Assembly (NCBI RefSeq): GCF_003254395.2 | Contig: NC_037638.1 | Coordinates: forward strand, 21,591,352 to 21,655,351 | Origin: Apis mellifera | Lineage: Eukaryota; Arthropoda; Insecta; Hymenoptera; Apidae | Direction: 5' to 3' | Length of the DNA: 64,000 nt | In this document: positions 1 to 12,999 of the stretch, one piece after another | How the letters are laid out: every line of letters begins with the position of its first letter | Position numbering within the stretch: position 1 is the first letter of the stretch | Notes under the pieces: model-generated | Told to the model about the DNA's origin: nothing | Database searches by the model: none | Seen by the model: only the letters and a program-made list of their open reading frames with translations | Program-made: the position numbers and the translations under genes

Positions 1-1602
1 GGAAACAGATTAGATTCCATTACACGGTGAATCATCGCGGCTGTTCGAGATTCATCGAGAGGTGAAATGGCTCGAGTGAAATGGCTCGAAGATTCTGAAC
101 TTCTTCTTCGATATAGTTCAAGGGAAGGATGGGGAGGATATTGGATATATTTAAATTGTTATTCCTTGGATTTTTCCCTCGGATATCGCGAGTAAAATTT
201 CATCCCATTCGCCATTTTCTTGACGATATATATATATGTATATGTAAAAAGTAGATTCCATGACGATTAAAAATACAGATCGAACCTGGTGACGAGCAAA
301 CACACTCTTGTAAAACAGCCAACGGAACAGAGCTAAAACGGCGCGCAAGAGAAGAGAGAAAAGAGGCTAGTCATTTGAACGGCGTATTGGCCGCCGGGTT
401 AGTCGATCCATCAATCACTCCGAGCGAGATTCGAAAAACGACAAAGAGTACGCGTTCCAAAATGACGCATTCTCGGTCACAATAAAACAGGCAATACGTC
501 AGTATTATTTACGAGGATTCGAACTGTCGCACAGTCGTGACCTTCGTCTCACCGTCACCAGATGCATCACTAAAAATTGTGTCATTAAAAATATTTCGTA
601 CAAATCAATATTTCAAAGTTTTGGCTAAAATTTTTGACTTTTTTACAGAAGAATATACAAAAAGGTGGCACAAGAAACATTTCTTGGAATTCAAAGACTT
701 AGAGTATTCGGATAACCAGCCAGCATTTTTAATCAATCTACAATTTTTTACTAGGAGAATATACTATTCAAGTTTAAATTTTATTTATATACTTTTAATC
801 GATATATTTTATAAAAATTACGTATTTATATATTTTTTTCAGATTTAACTTCACTCGCTGCCGACAACATTCCCCTACAAAATATTACTGGAATATCAAT
901 AGTTAAAAAAAAATATAATTAATTAATCGAAGAACATCTTTTTCACTCTACTGTCACATGGCTAATAAACTCATCAAGAAATGTCCGATCCCACGACAAA
1001 AGAAAATAAGATATCAGTATGAAGGGTAAGTAAAATATTACATTAATTAAACTAATTTAGAATTAAGTAAAATGTTGAAAAAATAATAAAAAAACAAAGA
1101 AAACGAGAAGTATAGGTCCGGTCAATGCAGACTTAAGCATTAAATATGCACAAAAGTAAGTACAAAGGTAAGTATACAAAGTTCAAAAGAATTCCGCGTG
1201 ACATCTCCAATAAGATTAACATCTTCTATAAAATCATAAAATATAGTCGAAAATTTCTGCAAAATGGCACAAAATTATGAATTGGGAAAATCTTGGAAAA
1301 ATTATTCGTGTCATCTTCCTTATGATTATATTCTCCTGTTACAAAATCGAAAATTTTGGCAAATATGCCACAATTTCGAATGCGTATTAGGAAAATATAA
1401 AACATAAAGAGGTAACGCGGCAAATAATTCCAAGAATTCCAACATTCAAAATTTTCGGATAGCCAATCAGGATTTTTGTTCAATTTTATGATTTATGATT
1501 AAAAGAATACAATTTGAGAGGAGGGGAAACAAGGAATAGACAATAAAAAAATAAAAAATATAATACCAATAAAAATTAATCGTAAAATTCAATATCACAA
1601 AG
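1..1602. other. Unassigned sequence with decayed copies of the neighbouring satellite
   Basis: No coding exon is recognised. Short TA runs occur near 225-245. Around 625-690 the sequence resembles the 92-bp satellite unit in the same orientation (GACTTTTTTACAG, then GAATATAC and GGTGGCAC). Around 1300-1385 a piece resembles the unit in reverse orientation (TATTCTCCTGTTACAAAATC followed by GAAAATTTTGGC). The region is probably the edge of the satellite array inside the downstream hnRNP L intron. Confidence 0.55.
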
Positions 1603-3830
1603 CTTCTAGTTCAAATTCTCCAATCTTTAACAGGAGAATATGATACGTAAAGAGGTGCCACTAAAAATTCTTAGACAGAGTCGCAGGTTTTTAAGTTTCT
1701 CGTCCAAACTTTCGACTTTTTAACAGGAGAATATGATATGTAAAGAGGTGGCACTAAAAAATTTTAACAGAGACGAAAGTCTCTAAGTTTCTCATCCAAA
1801 TTTTCGACTTTTTAACAGGAGAATATGATATGTAAAGAGGTGGCACTAAAAAATTTTAACAGAGACGAAAGTCTCTAAGTTTCTCGTCCAAATTTTCGAC
1901 TTTTTAACAGGAGAATATGATATGTAAAGAGGTGGCACTAAAAAATTTTAACAGAGACGAAAGTCTCTAAGTTTCTCGTCCAAATTTTCGACTTTTTAAC
2001 AGGAGAATAGATATGTAAAGAGGTGGCACTAAAAAATTTTAACAGAGACGAAAGTCTCTAAGTTTCTCGTCCAAATTTTCGACTTTTTAACAGGAGAATA
2101 TGATATGTAAAGAGGTGGCACTAAAAAATTTTAACAGAGACGAAAGTTTCTAAGTTTCTCGTCCAAATTTTCGACTTTTTAACAGGAGAATATGATATGT
2201 AAAGAGGGTGCACTAAAAATTCTGAGACAGAGTCGCAGGTTTCTAAGTTTTTCGTCCAAATTTTCGACTTTTTAACAGGAGAATATGATATGTAAAGAGG
2301 TGGCACTAAAAAATTTTAACAGAGACGAAAGTCTCTAAGTTTCTCGTCCAAATTTTCGACTTTTTAACAGGAGAATATGATATGTAAAGAGTGGCACTAA
2401 AAATTTTAACAGAGACGAAAGTCTCTAAGTTTCTCGTCCAAATTTTCGACTTTTTAACAGGAGAATATGATATGAAAAGAGGTGGCACTAAAAAATTTTA
2501 ACAGAGACGAAAGTCTCTAAGTTTCTCGTCCAAATTTTCGACTTTTTAACAGGAGAATATGATATGTAAAGAGGTGGCACAAAAAAATTTTAACATAGAC
2601 GAACGTCTCTAAGTTTCTCGTCCAAATTTTCGACTTTTTAACAGGAGAATATGATATGTAAAGAGGTGGCACTAAAAAAATTTAACAGAGACGAAAGTCT
2701 CTAAGTTTCTCGTCCAAATTTTCGACTTTTTAACAGGAGAATATGATATATAAAGAGGTGGCACTAAAAAATTTTAACAGAGACGAAAGTCTCTAAGTTT
2801 CTCGTCCAAATTTTCGACTTTTTAACAGGAGAATATGATATGTAAAGAGGTGGCACTAAAAATTTTAACAGAGACGAAAGTCTCTAAGTTTCTCGTCCAA
2901 ATTTTCGACTTTTTAACAGGAGAATATGATATGTAAAGAGGTGGCACTAAAAATTTTAACAGAGACGAAAGTCTCTAAGTTTCTCGTCCAAATTTTCGAC
3001 TTTTTAACAGGAGAATATGATATGTAAAGAGGTGGCACTAAAAATTCTGAGACAGAGTCGCAGGTTTCTAAGTTTCTCGTCCAAATTTTCGACTTTTTAA
3101 CAGGAGAATATGATATGTAAAGAGGTGGCACTAAAAAATTTTAACAGAGACGAAAGTCTCTAAGTTTCTCGTCCAAATTTTCGACTTTTTAACAGGAGAA
3201 TATGATATGTAAAGAGATGGCACTAAAAAATTTTAACAGAGACGAAAGTCTCTAAGTTTCTCGTCCAAATTTTCGACTTTTTAACAGGAGAATATGATAT
3301 GAAAAGAGGTGGCACTAAAAAATTTTAACAGAGACGAAAGTCTCTAAGTTTCTCGTCCAAATTTTCGACTTTTTAACAGGAGAATATGATATGTAAAGAG
3401 GTGGCACAAAAAAATTTTAACATAGACGAACGTCTCTAAGTTTCTCGTCCAAATTTTCGACTTTTTTACAGGAGAATATGATATGTAAAGAGGTGGCACT
3501 AAAAAATTTTAACAGAGACGAAAGTCTCTAAGTTTCTCGTCCAAATTTTCGACTTTTTAACAGGAGAATATGATATGAAAAGAGGTGGCACTAAAAAATT
3601 TTAACAGAGACGAAAGTCTCTAAGTTTCTCGTCCAAATTTTCGACTTTTTAACAGGAGAATATGATATGTAAAGAGGTGGCACTAAAAAATTTTAACAGA
3701 GACGAAAGTCTCTAAGTTTCTCGTCCAAATTTTCGACTTTTTAACAGGAGAATATGATATGTAAAGAGGTGGCACTAAAAATTCTGAGACAGAGTCGCAG
3801 GTTTCTAAGTTCTCGTCCCAATCTCTTGAC
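1603..3830. repeat. 92-bp tandem satellite, about 24 copies
   Basis: About 24 head-to-tail copies of a unit close to 92 bp fill the interval. The landmark GACTTTTTAACAGGAGAATA recurs near 1714, 1807, 1898, 1990, 2081 and so on to 3734, a mean spacing of 91.8 bp. The first copy (about 1603-1690) and the last (after 3811) are divergent or broken. Most units carry AGAGACGAAAGTCTCT, a perfect 6-bp stem around a GAAA loop. A minority (near 1660, 2219, 3044, 3781) replace it with an AGACAGAGTCGCAGG version. Very high similarity between copies points to recent homogenisation. Short minus-strand ORFs across the array arise from the repeat and are not genes. Confidence 0.97.
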
Positions 3831-5862
3831 CCGAGGGCGTGAACGTGAGCCCAGGTGGTAAACGATCCAATTATTGAAAAATATATCTGAGATTACCTAA
3901 CCCGTTATCGCACGTCCAGATATACCAGCGACATTGCTGCTCTCCTCTCCCCCCCTTCTCGATCAAATTACGTAACGAAAATGGATTAAATCCGTGACGA
4001 GGAGAAACGTTTCTAATCGGAGGGTTCGCCGTTGAATGCAACAACGAGATAAAGTGTAAGAGCGTCGAAGCCGGTTTTCGAGAGCAGTTTGCGGGAAAGT
4101 TGGCGGAAGTGGCCTTCGAGATAAATGAGCGAAAGATGGAAGCAATTTTCGAAAGGAATGTGCAGTTTGCTCGAGGCTGCCAAGGCGCGCGAGTTTGTTT
4201 CCAAGGCGGAGGACATAATAACGATGGAAAATGACAAGGAAAAAGAAAAGCGGAAGCGGAGGAAGCAAACAGTCGGATGAAATTTATTTTTAGAATTTTT
4301 CTTCCTTCCTTTCTTCCTTTCTCTCCTCGAAAAAGTTCTCTTCGAAATTTCTCGCTGTTCTTTTTTATTATATAAAATTATCGATTTCACCATTTCCGTT
4401 TAAACTCGTTTCGAATTCGCGATTCCTGTAGCGAATTCTGTCGAGAATGTTTCCACGATGCTCGAAAGGATATTCGCGAATTTCGTCCAATTTCCCTTCG
4501 CGCAAGTCTCGGGTTTCACGATTTCGTTTAGCTTTGTATTTCATCCTGTCCCGATCGAAAAGTAAAAGTACGCAGCGGAACGAAACGGAACGAAAAAACG
4601 AGAGAAATTTCCATCGGTAAATCGTAAAAACGTTTGCGATCGGGTCACGTTGACACGGGCTCGTTATCGATTCGTTTACAGATGCTTGATACTTGGACAA
4701 TTTATCCAGAGAGGAATTCAAACATTTCAACGTCAGTTTGATCATGACCTTGCGTGCAAAATATATAGAATTGTGTGTATGTGTGTGTGAGAGAGAGAGA
4801 GAAGAGAGACAAGAGAGAGGCCGTTTTTATCACTGACGTACATAGGAAAGTTTTCCTCGTGATCGATAATAATTCACGCGTCTCGTTTTCACCGGAATAG
4901 GGTAGGAACAAAAGAATTTTATCCCCTGCCCACCAGTTTTCATTTTATTCGAAATCGAAAGCAGAAACGGTTTTTCGAATCGAATGAAATGAATAAAATA
5001 TTTTTTCTGAAAAATGGATACGAACGGAATGTTACTCCGGATTGAAACAAATGGAATAAAAATAGGGAAAATAAAAATCGAAGCGAGGCGAAAGTTATCG
5101 ATGTCAAAACGAATCGAGCAAACCTCGGATGGAACGAGTCGATGAAAAAAAAAAAAAAAGAAAAAGAAAAAAGAAAAAAAGAAAAGAAAGAATGGAAAAC
5201 AAAAGGGCATCAAACAAAATCCGTAATATATTTCCCCAAATCCTCCCTCTATATCTCGAAATCATTGAATATTTCTTTTCTAACTGCGACTAACTGATCG
5301 TTTAGCGAAACTCCCACACAACATTCTCCCTTATCGAAATCGTTGATCGCGTTTTATCACGGGTAAAAATGGCGCCTCTGCCATCCGGCCATCCCCAATT
5401 CCCAATCCGAGCTTTTTGTGCCAGGCCACGCTAGCAACGATACGATAAACCGGTTCAAAGATCAGCAAAAGAATCGAATCATTTCGATCATTCCTCCACA
5501 GATAAAGAATAAAAAAAAAAAAAAATACAAAATCTCGTTGAACACCAACGAACAATCGAATAATCGTTCGCAGAGAATTTAGATATTCCTTCGAAGCTTC
5601 ATACTGAATATAATAAATATCGTGATAAAATCCTCGCAAGATTTAAAAAATTCATTTCATTTCCCCATTCTTTTCTCATCCCTTTCCTTTCCTCTTTCTC
5701 TTTTCTCTAGACAAGACAAGAGGTTGCATTTGGCGAGCATTTACGACCGCAGCTAGACCGCGGCCACGACGCTGATGGACTGGACAAGCTGCCGTGCAAA
5801 TTTTCCCCGCTCCATCTTCGTCCTAATTTCGACGGCGATGGCCGGCCAGGTCGCGTCTTCTT

Positions 5863-5878
5863 TGACGTCGCGACGTCA
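5863..5878. promoter_or_regulatory. Palindromic double CRE-like site
   Basis: TGACGTCGCGACGTCA is a perfect 16-base palindrome made of two TGACGTC half sites back to back. It sits in a GC-rich patch (about 5720-5960) that stands out from its AT-rich surroundings. CREB/ATF-type bZIP proteins recognise TGACGTCA-like sequences; binding here is inference from the motif only. Confidence 0.35.
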
Positions 5879-6085
5879 GGAAACGTCGAACTTATACGCG
5901 CCAGAAATACCATCATCCTCTTGTTTCCCGTGACGCGCGCGTGCACGGACACACACTATGCATGGAATGTCTCTGAGCGGCTGGCGGATTAATTAATTAG
6001 CCGCCACGAGATGATGACTCGGTCTCGGTCTCGCAAGGAAAAGAAAAAGAAAGAGAGCTCTGACGAGACACCTGTTGCCACTTCG

Positions 6086-6112
6086 TTTTTTTTTTTTTTT
6101 TTTTTTTTTTTT
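6086..6112. repeat. Poly-T tract (27 T)
   Basis: An uninterrupted run of 27 T on the plus strand. No target-site duplication or coding remnant was seen next to it, so it is listed as a simple repeat and not as a retroposon tail. Confidence 0.9.
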
Positions 6113-9100
6113 GGAAAAACGTTCGAGGAAAACCTCGAGGAAACGAGACACGGGATGAGATTAGAGGCGTTAGTTGGACGATACGTCGAGGAGAGACAAG
6201 TTCGAGAGGGGTGAATCCGTGGAGCGAAGGAGAATCGATGAGAAGATTTATGACGCGTCTCTGAAATTTGGCCAAATTGTTCGATGCTTGGCTTCAATGA
6301 GAGAATTTCACCGACTTCTGAATGGGGATAGAATGGAGTTGTTAATCGAAGATCTCGTCGAGATGGGAGGGATGTGAAACGAGTTATAAACTTTGCCTCT
6401 TGTTGAACTTCCAAGGGACGATTTTGAAGCGAACCTATCGAATCGATAGAAATTGGGGGATAAAACAATAGGTTTTGCGGAAGAGTGTAAGATCCTCCAT
6501 CGACTTCGTTCGATCCGTTTTTCATATCGTCCCGAAGAAAAATGATGGAGCAGGAGAATAAGGGAAGGTTAGAATTTATAGGAATTGAGAAAGACACGTG
6601 GATTCGAAATCAAATCGATTTCGAGGTAATTTGTTCCCGCGGTAAGCCAACGTAATTCTTCCTACAATTACACGTATTCTCTATGATTGACATTTCGAGA
6701 TCCGGCTTGCCAACCGCTAATAAGAAAATAGATGTGTCTCTCTATGAATTCCTCTTCGAAATGTAAAATGCGTTTCTAGACACGTCAGTCGCCACCATTT
6801 ACTCGGATTGACGTAGCCAACCCAATTATCTCTACTTGCGCTAAAAATTTCTTCGTTCCTTTAACCGTTACTTCATCTCGATAATCATAATGACGAATGA
6901 AAGAATTGATTCTTCCCTTTTAAAAAAAAATTGAAGAAAAAAAGAATAACATTGATTTATTTTTACCTCGTTCAATGGAAGAAACGACAACTATCCGATA
7001 AAAAACACCTGATTTCGAAGCGGATAGGAATTAAAGCCAGCGCGTAATAAGACACGTAACACGCGTTATGTTATGACTGACTGTCCGGCCAGACAGTGTT
7101 GTTTGCACGCCAGATATTCGCAGGCATTCCCGTTTAATTTAAATCCGCACGAAGCCGCGTGTCGAGATCAACGAGTTCATCTCGATCTTCCACCTAAATG
7201 GCCTACCTCCAGAACCAGTCTAAAAGAAACAGGAGACAATATCGCAATATCATCAATTTCGGGCTAGATATTCGAGAGCGCGATACACTTTCCAAAAACT
7301 TCGCGATAAACCGAGCCTCCTCCGCGCGGCCCAATCGAATTATTCCGACGTTAAATCGTTATTAAGCCGGCTGCTTATCTGCGACGAATTTCCTCTCACA
7401 GACGTCGGGCGGATATTGAATTCGCCCAAGGACAAAGAGAGACCGTGGCCCGTGCACCTTGAGACTTGAAAATTTCATTTTACGCGGCGAAATTTCCTAA
7501 AATGGATCTGAATATTTCATTATACAGGATCAACACGGGCACACGTCCAATCGTTTCTCCTAGGAACTAGGAGAAACCGTTATACCAACGATACCTAGGT
7601 ACACACACACACAGATATACGTACATACATACACAGGATCACGGTTAAATCCGCGATCAAACCGGAACAATCTCTAGGGACATCGAGCGACCGGTATAAT
7701 CGATAGTTTATTAACCCTCCGCCTACGTGGATACGATTTTACTACCGGGCTATATAACCCCCCCTCCCTTCCCTTCTCTCTTTCTCTTTCTCTCTCTCGA
7801 TCCACGAAATAAAATACCGCGGCTAAAATCCTCCAACCATCCGAGGGGGGCGACCTCGTTCCGCTCCTCGTCCTCGGCTGATCTCGCGTTTTGATTTTTC
7901 GCGCCATTTATCTCGAGGAACACGCGCGGCCCGAATAAGTAAGGGGAGGGGACGGATAATAAAGTTTCATGCATCGATCACCTATCGATTCGCGCCTTCC
8001 TTTCCAAAAGTTTATCCCTCGTTTTGCGAACCGAATCTTCGTCTCATCGGCCGAGGAACAGTCGAGGAAAAGATAGTTCACGTTTCCCCTTAAGCCTTAG
8101 CAACTTAAATCCATCCCGCCTCGTGACAAGAGATTTATATATTTCCGACCGTCTTTTCTCGTTAAAAGATCTGCCACCGTTCCTCTCCGCCTGCTCGCCG
8201 TCCAACGCGAAGGCCTTCCGCGCCGCAAGTTGGCTTTGTTCTTTTTCCCTACTCCTTGCCGCATTTATACAGCCGTGTGCAGAAGCGGTCAGGAACCAAT
8301 CGCGTTCACGGATCATCGTGCCAAAGCGGAGGATCGACGCTTCTCCCGGCGCCTCCTCCTCGAGGCGACGGAAAATTGGAGGTAACGTGGTGCGCGATCG
8401 GGGAGATTAACTAGCCTCGTTAAAAGCCGCTATTCTTGGAGGGTTCGTATCGTCGCCGCAATCCTCTCGTCACGCATCCCGTTTCTTCTTTAAAGGGTTG
8501 CGTGCCCGTGCCACATCGTCGAGCGCAGAAGCGGAATGCTTTTATAATTCGATTCCCGCTTCTTCTTCCTCGTTGCGCCTCGTTTCCATCCTCACTTATC
8601 TATATTAGAGCTGCTCGAGAGTCCGATTTCGATTTCTAACATTCGTGGAAAATTACGAGGATGGAAACGCAGGGAATCTTCCTTTTCTTCTTTTGTCAAT
8701 TCTTTTGTTAAATTTCTCGAGATTTGATACGAATCGTATTTCTTGTATCGATGGGAAAATTAGATGCTATATTTATTTGGCAAAGTCTGTTTTCCAATGT
8801 GTTTTTATATATATATATGTGAAATACAACGAAGATGTTATAAAGGATTAAAAGTTTTATAAAAATATATTATAATAGGCCGTATTATCTATGCCGAACG
8901 ATAGAGAGAGAGAGAACTTAAATATATTAGAGCGCGTGATAAATGGCACTAAAGTATTCTCTCTATTTATATTCCACGTTTACTTGCTCGACATGCGGGT
9001 AATCTACAATTGCGGCTCCAAATTGTCAGACACGTGTTACGCATCTAAATCGTGCCTTCTCCTTATTGTCTCCTTATTTCGAACGAGCGGTACACGTAGA

Positions 9101-12100
9101 AAAAGGAAAAAAGGAAGCATCGTTTCCTCGATAATTCCAAATTATTATTCTTATTTATTTCCTTAAACCGATTATTCGATCGATTATTCATCTCGATCCT
9201 GTTTACGTATTACGATCGAACGGAAACATTCCCGCATAATAATCTCATAATGAAAATAGAATAGAATTTACATATTAACGATGGATAAACGATTCATATT
9301 TACCCGAGTTATATAATATAAATTAAAATATTAACATGATCGTATCCAATTTCGATATCGATTCGATCGATCTGATCGGGATCGTTATCATCTCTGCCTG
9401 GAAGAAACATGTCGGAGAGGATGCTGGCGAGGGAAAACGGGTTCCATCTTTCAACTTTTCGCTCGCTCGGTGTTCAAATTTCCGCCGACATGGGAAGGGA
9501 AATCAGATTCAGAGCCGCGAGAAGCCCGTCTGTTCGATCGTTGGTGCGTTACGAGGCGAGGCACCCGCTCCTTTCCACCGGATTCTCATTTCGTTGTTCA
9601 AACAAGAATCCAAGGGATGCCGCTGCTCGGCTCTCGATTTAATCGTGTCGAGCGTCGGATCGACGCCGCGAGGGGAACACGCTGCCGATCTCGTATCGCG
9701 ACGTGAGTCAGGCTGTCGATGAAACACACGTTCAAACGCGTTTTCCTTCGCGAGAAGATGGCGGGTCTTCCCTGGATTTGATGAAACTTTCATTCGATTA
9801 AACATTTCGCGAAGAAATATTACGTTTAATGACTTATCATCTCCGTTGGCTTTAAATAGATCTTCATATTATAAGCGAATTTCTCGAAAAAAGGAAAAAT
9901 AAGATTGTATCGAGATGATTTCTTTTTCCCGAATATGATGATACTTTCACGAGATTAAATTCCGTTTCGTCCCATTATTTCCACGTGTATAATTTCTACA
10001 TTTGACGTTGAATTATAGTTTGTTTGATTTCTGAAATCCATTTTAGAGAGTCGTGTCATGGAAAGCCGTTGTCAGGTACTAAGTTATTTCCAACTGTGTA
10101 TTGTTTTGTACATTATGTGATTAAGTGAAGAATGTAGCATACAAAGTATGTAATGATATTCGAGCCAACCTCATTGCCAACAATTCCGAGAGAGAATTGA
10201 ATTTGACGCAATAAATCAGTCTATGTCGCGGCGTTGTCGCTGTGGAATTAAGTCGTCCGACGTGTTTTATTAGTCATATTAACCCGCCCTCCCCCTTCCT
10301 TTCCCTCTTTTTCAAATTATTCTAGAAAAATGGAATATCGCGTCTCGTATAATTGGCCCGGAGAAAGTGACTCGTTCATAGAAATCTCCGAATAAACTTT
10401 AAAATCTTCGACGAGGATAAGAGACGGAGAAAATCTAACATTATTAGCCTCGTATCAGAACTTTTCTCTGCCTGTCCCTTTTACCCAAGAAAAATGGAAC
10501 ATTATTTCTGTAATTACTCGGAGAAAGCAACCTATTCGACCGTTTAACGAAATCTCGAAATAAGATTTAAAACTTTGCAAAAAAAAAAAAGTTCTTTTCT
10601 CTGGACAAAAAAAAATATATTAACCATATTATATCGAAAGAAGAGGAGAGATGCAACCCACTGCATTATCAGAATCTACCTCTACTTCTTTTATTACTCC
10701 CAAATTAGTTCAAAAAAAAAATCTATTTAACGAAATCTCAAAAATAAGATGTAAAACTCCTTGAACAAATATCAAATTGAAAATTAAAACGGAAAGAAAA
10801 TCCAAACGAAACTGTTTGTCTCGAACTTTGCTTCAACTTTCCTTAACGATCCAACAGATTTAAAAACTTTGCTCGAGAGACTGTGAATAAAAAAAAAAAG
10901 AAAAACAAAAAAACTCCGAAAAGTATCCGTTTGCGTTCATCAATACCGTTGTCGACGCTCGAATCGCGAAACCTCTTGAACGTAGATTCACGATTAAACC
11001 GCAATGGTTTAACCGGAGAAACTCGCCTCTTCCACGAGACGACGAACTCGAGATTTCGCGAATTGGAAAGTACTCGTGATTCGGGTGATATGAGCGACGG
11101 TGGCGCCGCCACTTTGCCCGTAATTGGACCAAATTCCACGAGTTCCACGAGCCCGTTTGTCGCTTAGGTGGATCCGCATCTCAACGCTTGCACACGATCC
11201 GTTTCGTCCAAATGGATGTTTCGCTCGCGATTGTGTACTCGCGTTTAATTACTTGGAAAGATCCGCTCCGCGAGAAAATCGCACGGTACGTGCGTCCATC
11301 TGGTTCTAGGTATCCCTAGGGACTTTTGATTTAACGCTGTGACACAAGACTGATTGGGTTTAAAGACCGGCTTATAGAGAGGACGAAAATAAATGGACGG
11401 TTCAATAGTGCGACAGTTGGTTTTTTGGTGTTGGTGGAATTAAAATTAGAAGATTTCGTGTTCAGTTTTCCGGAATTTCGAATGTTTCTCGTTATTCGTC
11501 TGAAATTGGAGGAAATTTTTTGTTCTCTTTCTATATATATCTCGATGGATGTTTAATATTTAAGTATCTTTCGCGAGGATAATATATACACGTAATACGT
11601 TTGATGTTGGTCGAAATTAGAATTGCTGGACGGAATTTAGGAAATTTTGTAGCTGGTTCGATCTTACGAAACATAGCTTGTCGGAATTCGGAAGATTTTG
11701 ATACAATTGTTGTTTGTTGCGCAAGCTGCTTTTACTTCAAAATGTGTTACAAATCAGGATGAGAAGCAAAAGCCTTCGTTGTTAGCACGGTTGAAATGCA
11801 AAATGTGAACGGATAAGCGGTTACTGTTGAGATCACAGGCCACTGTGGTATTTCAGATGAGACTGAGAGGAGATTGTGGCCATTCAATGCAAATGTTAAT
11901 TATGGTAATGGAGTTAATATTGGATATTAGGACGGCGATATTAATCCTTGAAAGTTCGAAGGTGTCGGGAATTTTATATTCGCATCCTGCCTTTTTTTAA
12001 ATTAAAAAAGGAAAAAAAAAATCTGTTCGATCGATGGAATCTCAATTTTTATAATTGAAAGTCGTAGGGGAGAAAGTTACCGATCACGGATAACCGTGAC

Positions 12101-12960
12101 ATTTGAAGTAATCATTGAAAATCGTTGAAACGATTAATCTTGAGATTAAAATTGTCATCGGTGAAATCTCGTTAATCTCCCCCTCAAAATTTTCGAAATC
12201 CCTTTTAATCCAGAATTAACGACCTACTCTAACTATTCCCTCTTTGAACTTAAATCGTTCGCTTTCCAGGATTTCCTTCCACGATTATCGTAATTGAAAC
12301 AGAATCGTCGAGACGTTAAACCCTATTAATAATCGCAAGTCGGGAACATCGGGTCTGAAAACTTCCTCACGTTTTCTTTTTCTTTTTTTTTCTTAAGAAA
12401 ATCGTCGTAATTGGGTCGTGCTTATAATCCCTCTCTCGAAATGGATCTTTCTCCAACTTGAAAGAATATAATCGTAAGGAAGTTGGAGCTGAAAATTTAT
12501 TATTAAGGAAACTTTGAATAATTCCGATAATTTCGATAACACCCCGACACTCGAACTCTCGACTATTCTAATTTCCCTTTAAAGACTCGATAAATGGATA
12601 AACACAAAACCGCGGAATGGCAAATCGAGAACAGCTATGAATTTGGTAAAAAAAAAAATCTCCGAGAAAAAGTCCGATCCAATTCTCTCTCCCCTCCTAA
12701 CTCCGCCATTTTCTGCTCTGAATCTTTCGATTGTTCCGAATCCCGTGGTAATTGCCACATTGGCGCGGTCTGCGAACGCAAAACGGGGAGAAACCGCGCT
12801 CGACGATCTCTAACCATCGTTCTAACCATCGTTCGAAATCGGCGTGTGACCGGCCGCGTGTGAAAAATTGCGCGCAAACATCGGTCCCAACATCGAAAAT
12901 TTCGAATCGGGTATAAAATAAAATAATTCGACATCGAATTGGCCCGATATAATCGACACT

Positions 12961-12999
12961 GGGGGGAGGGGAGGAAGGGTGAGGGAGGGGAGGGATGGG
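12961..12999 (+). other. G-run cluster, possible G-quadruplex
   Basis: The plus strand carries at least six runs of three or more G separated by one to four bases, for example GGGGGGAGGGGAGG, GGGTGAGGG and GGGGAGGG. This fits the usual four-run rule for intramolecular G-quadruplexes. It is on the template strand of the minus-strand hnRNP L gene, if that gene extends this far, so the transcript would be C-rich. Confidence 0.5.

Noticed and set aside
2121..3131. Minus-strand ORFs with repeated PPLYISYSPVKKSKIW motifs
   Set aside because: They are readings of the 92-bp satellite. Unit length is not a multiple of three, so the frame shifts from copy to copy, and there is no start or splice support.
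1603..3830. CRISPR-like array
   Set aside because: The units are contiguous with no unique spacers, the setting is a eukaryotic intron, and no cas gene is present.
5989..6597. 202-residue minus-strand ORF
   Set aside because: It runs through a 27-base poly-T (poly-Lys) tract, has no family resemblance and lies in intron-like sequence.
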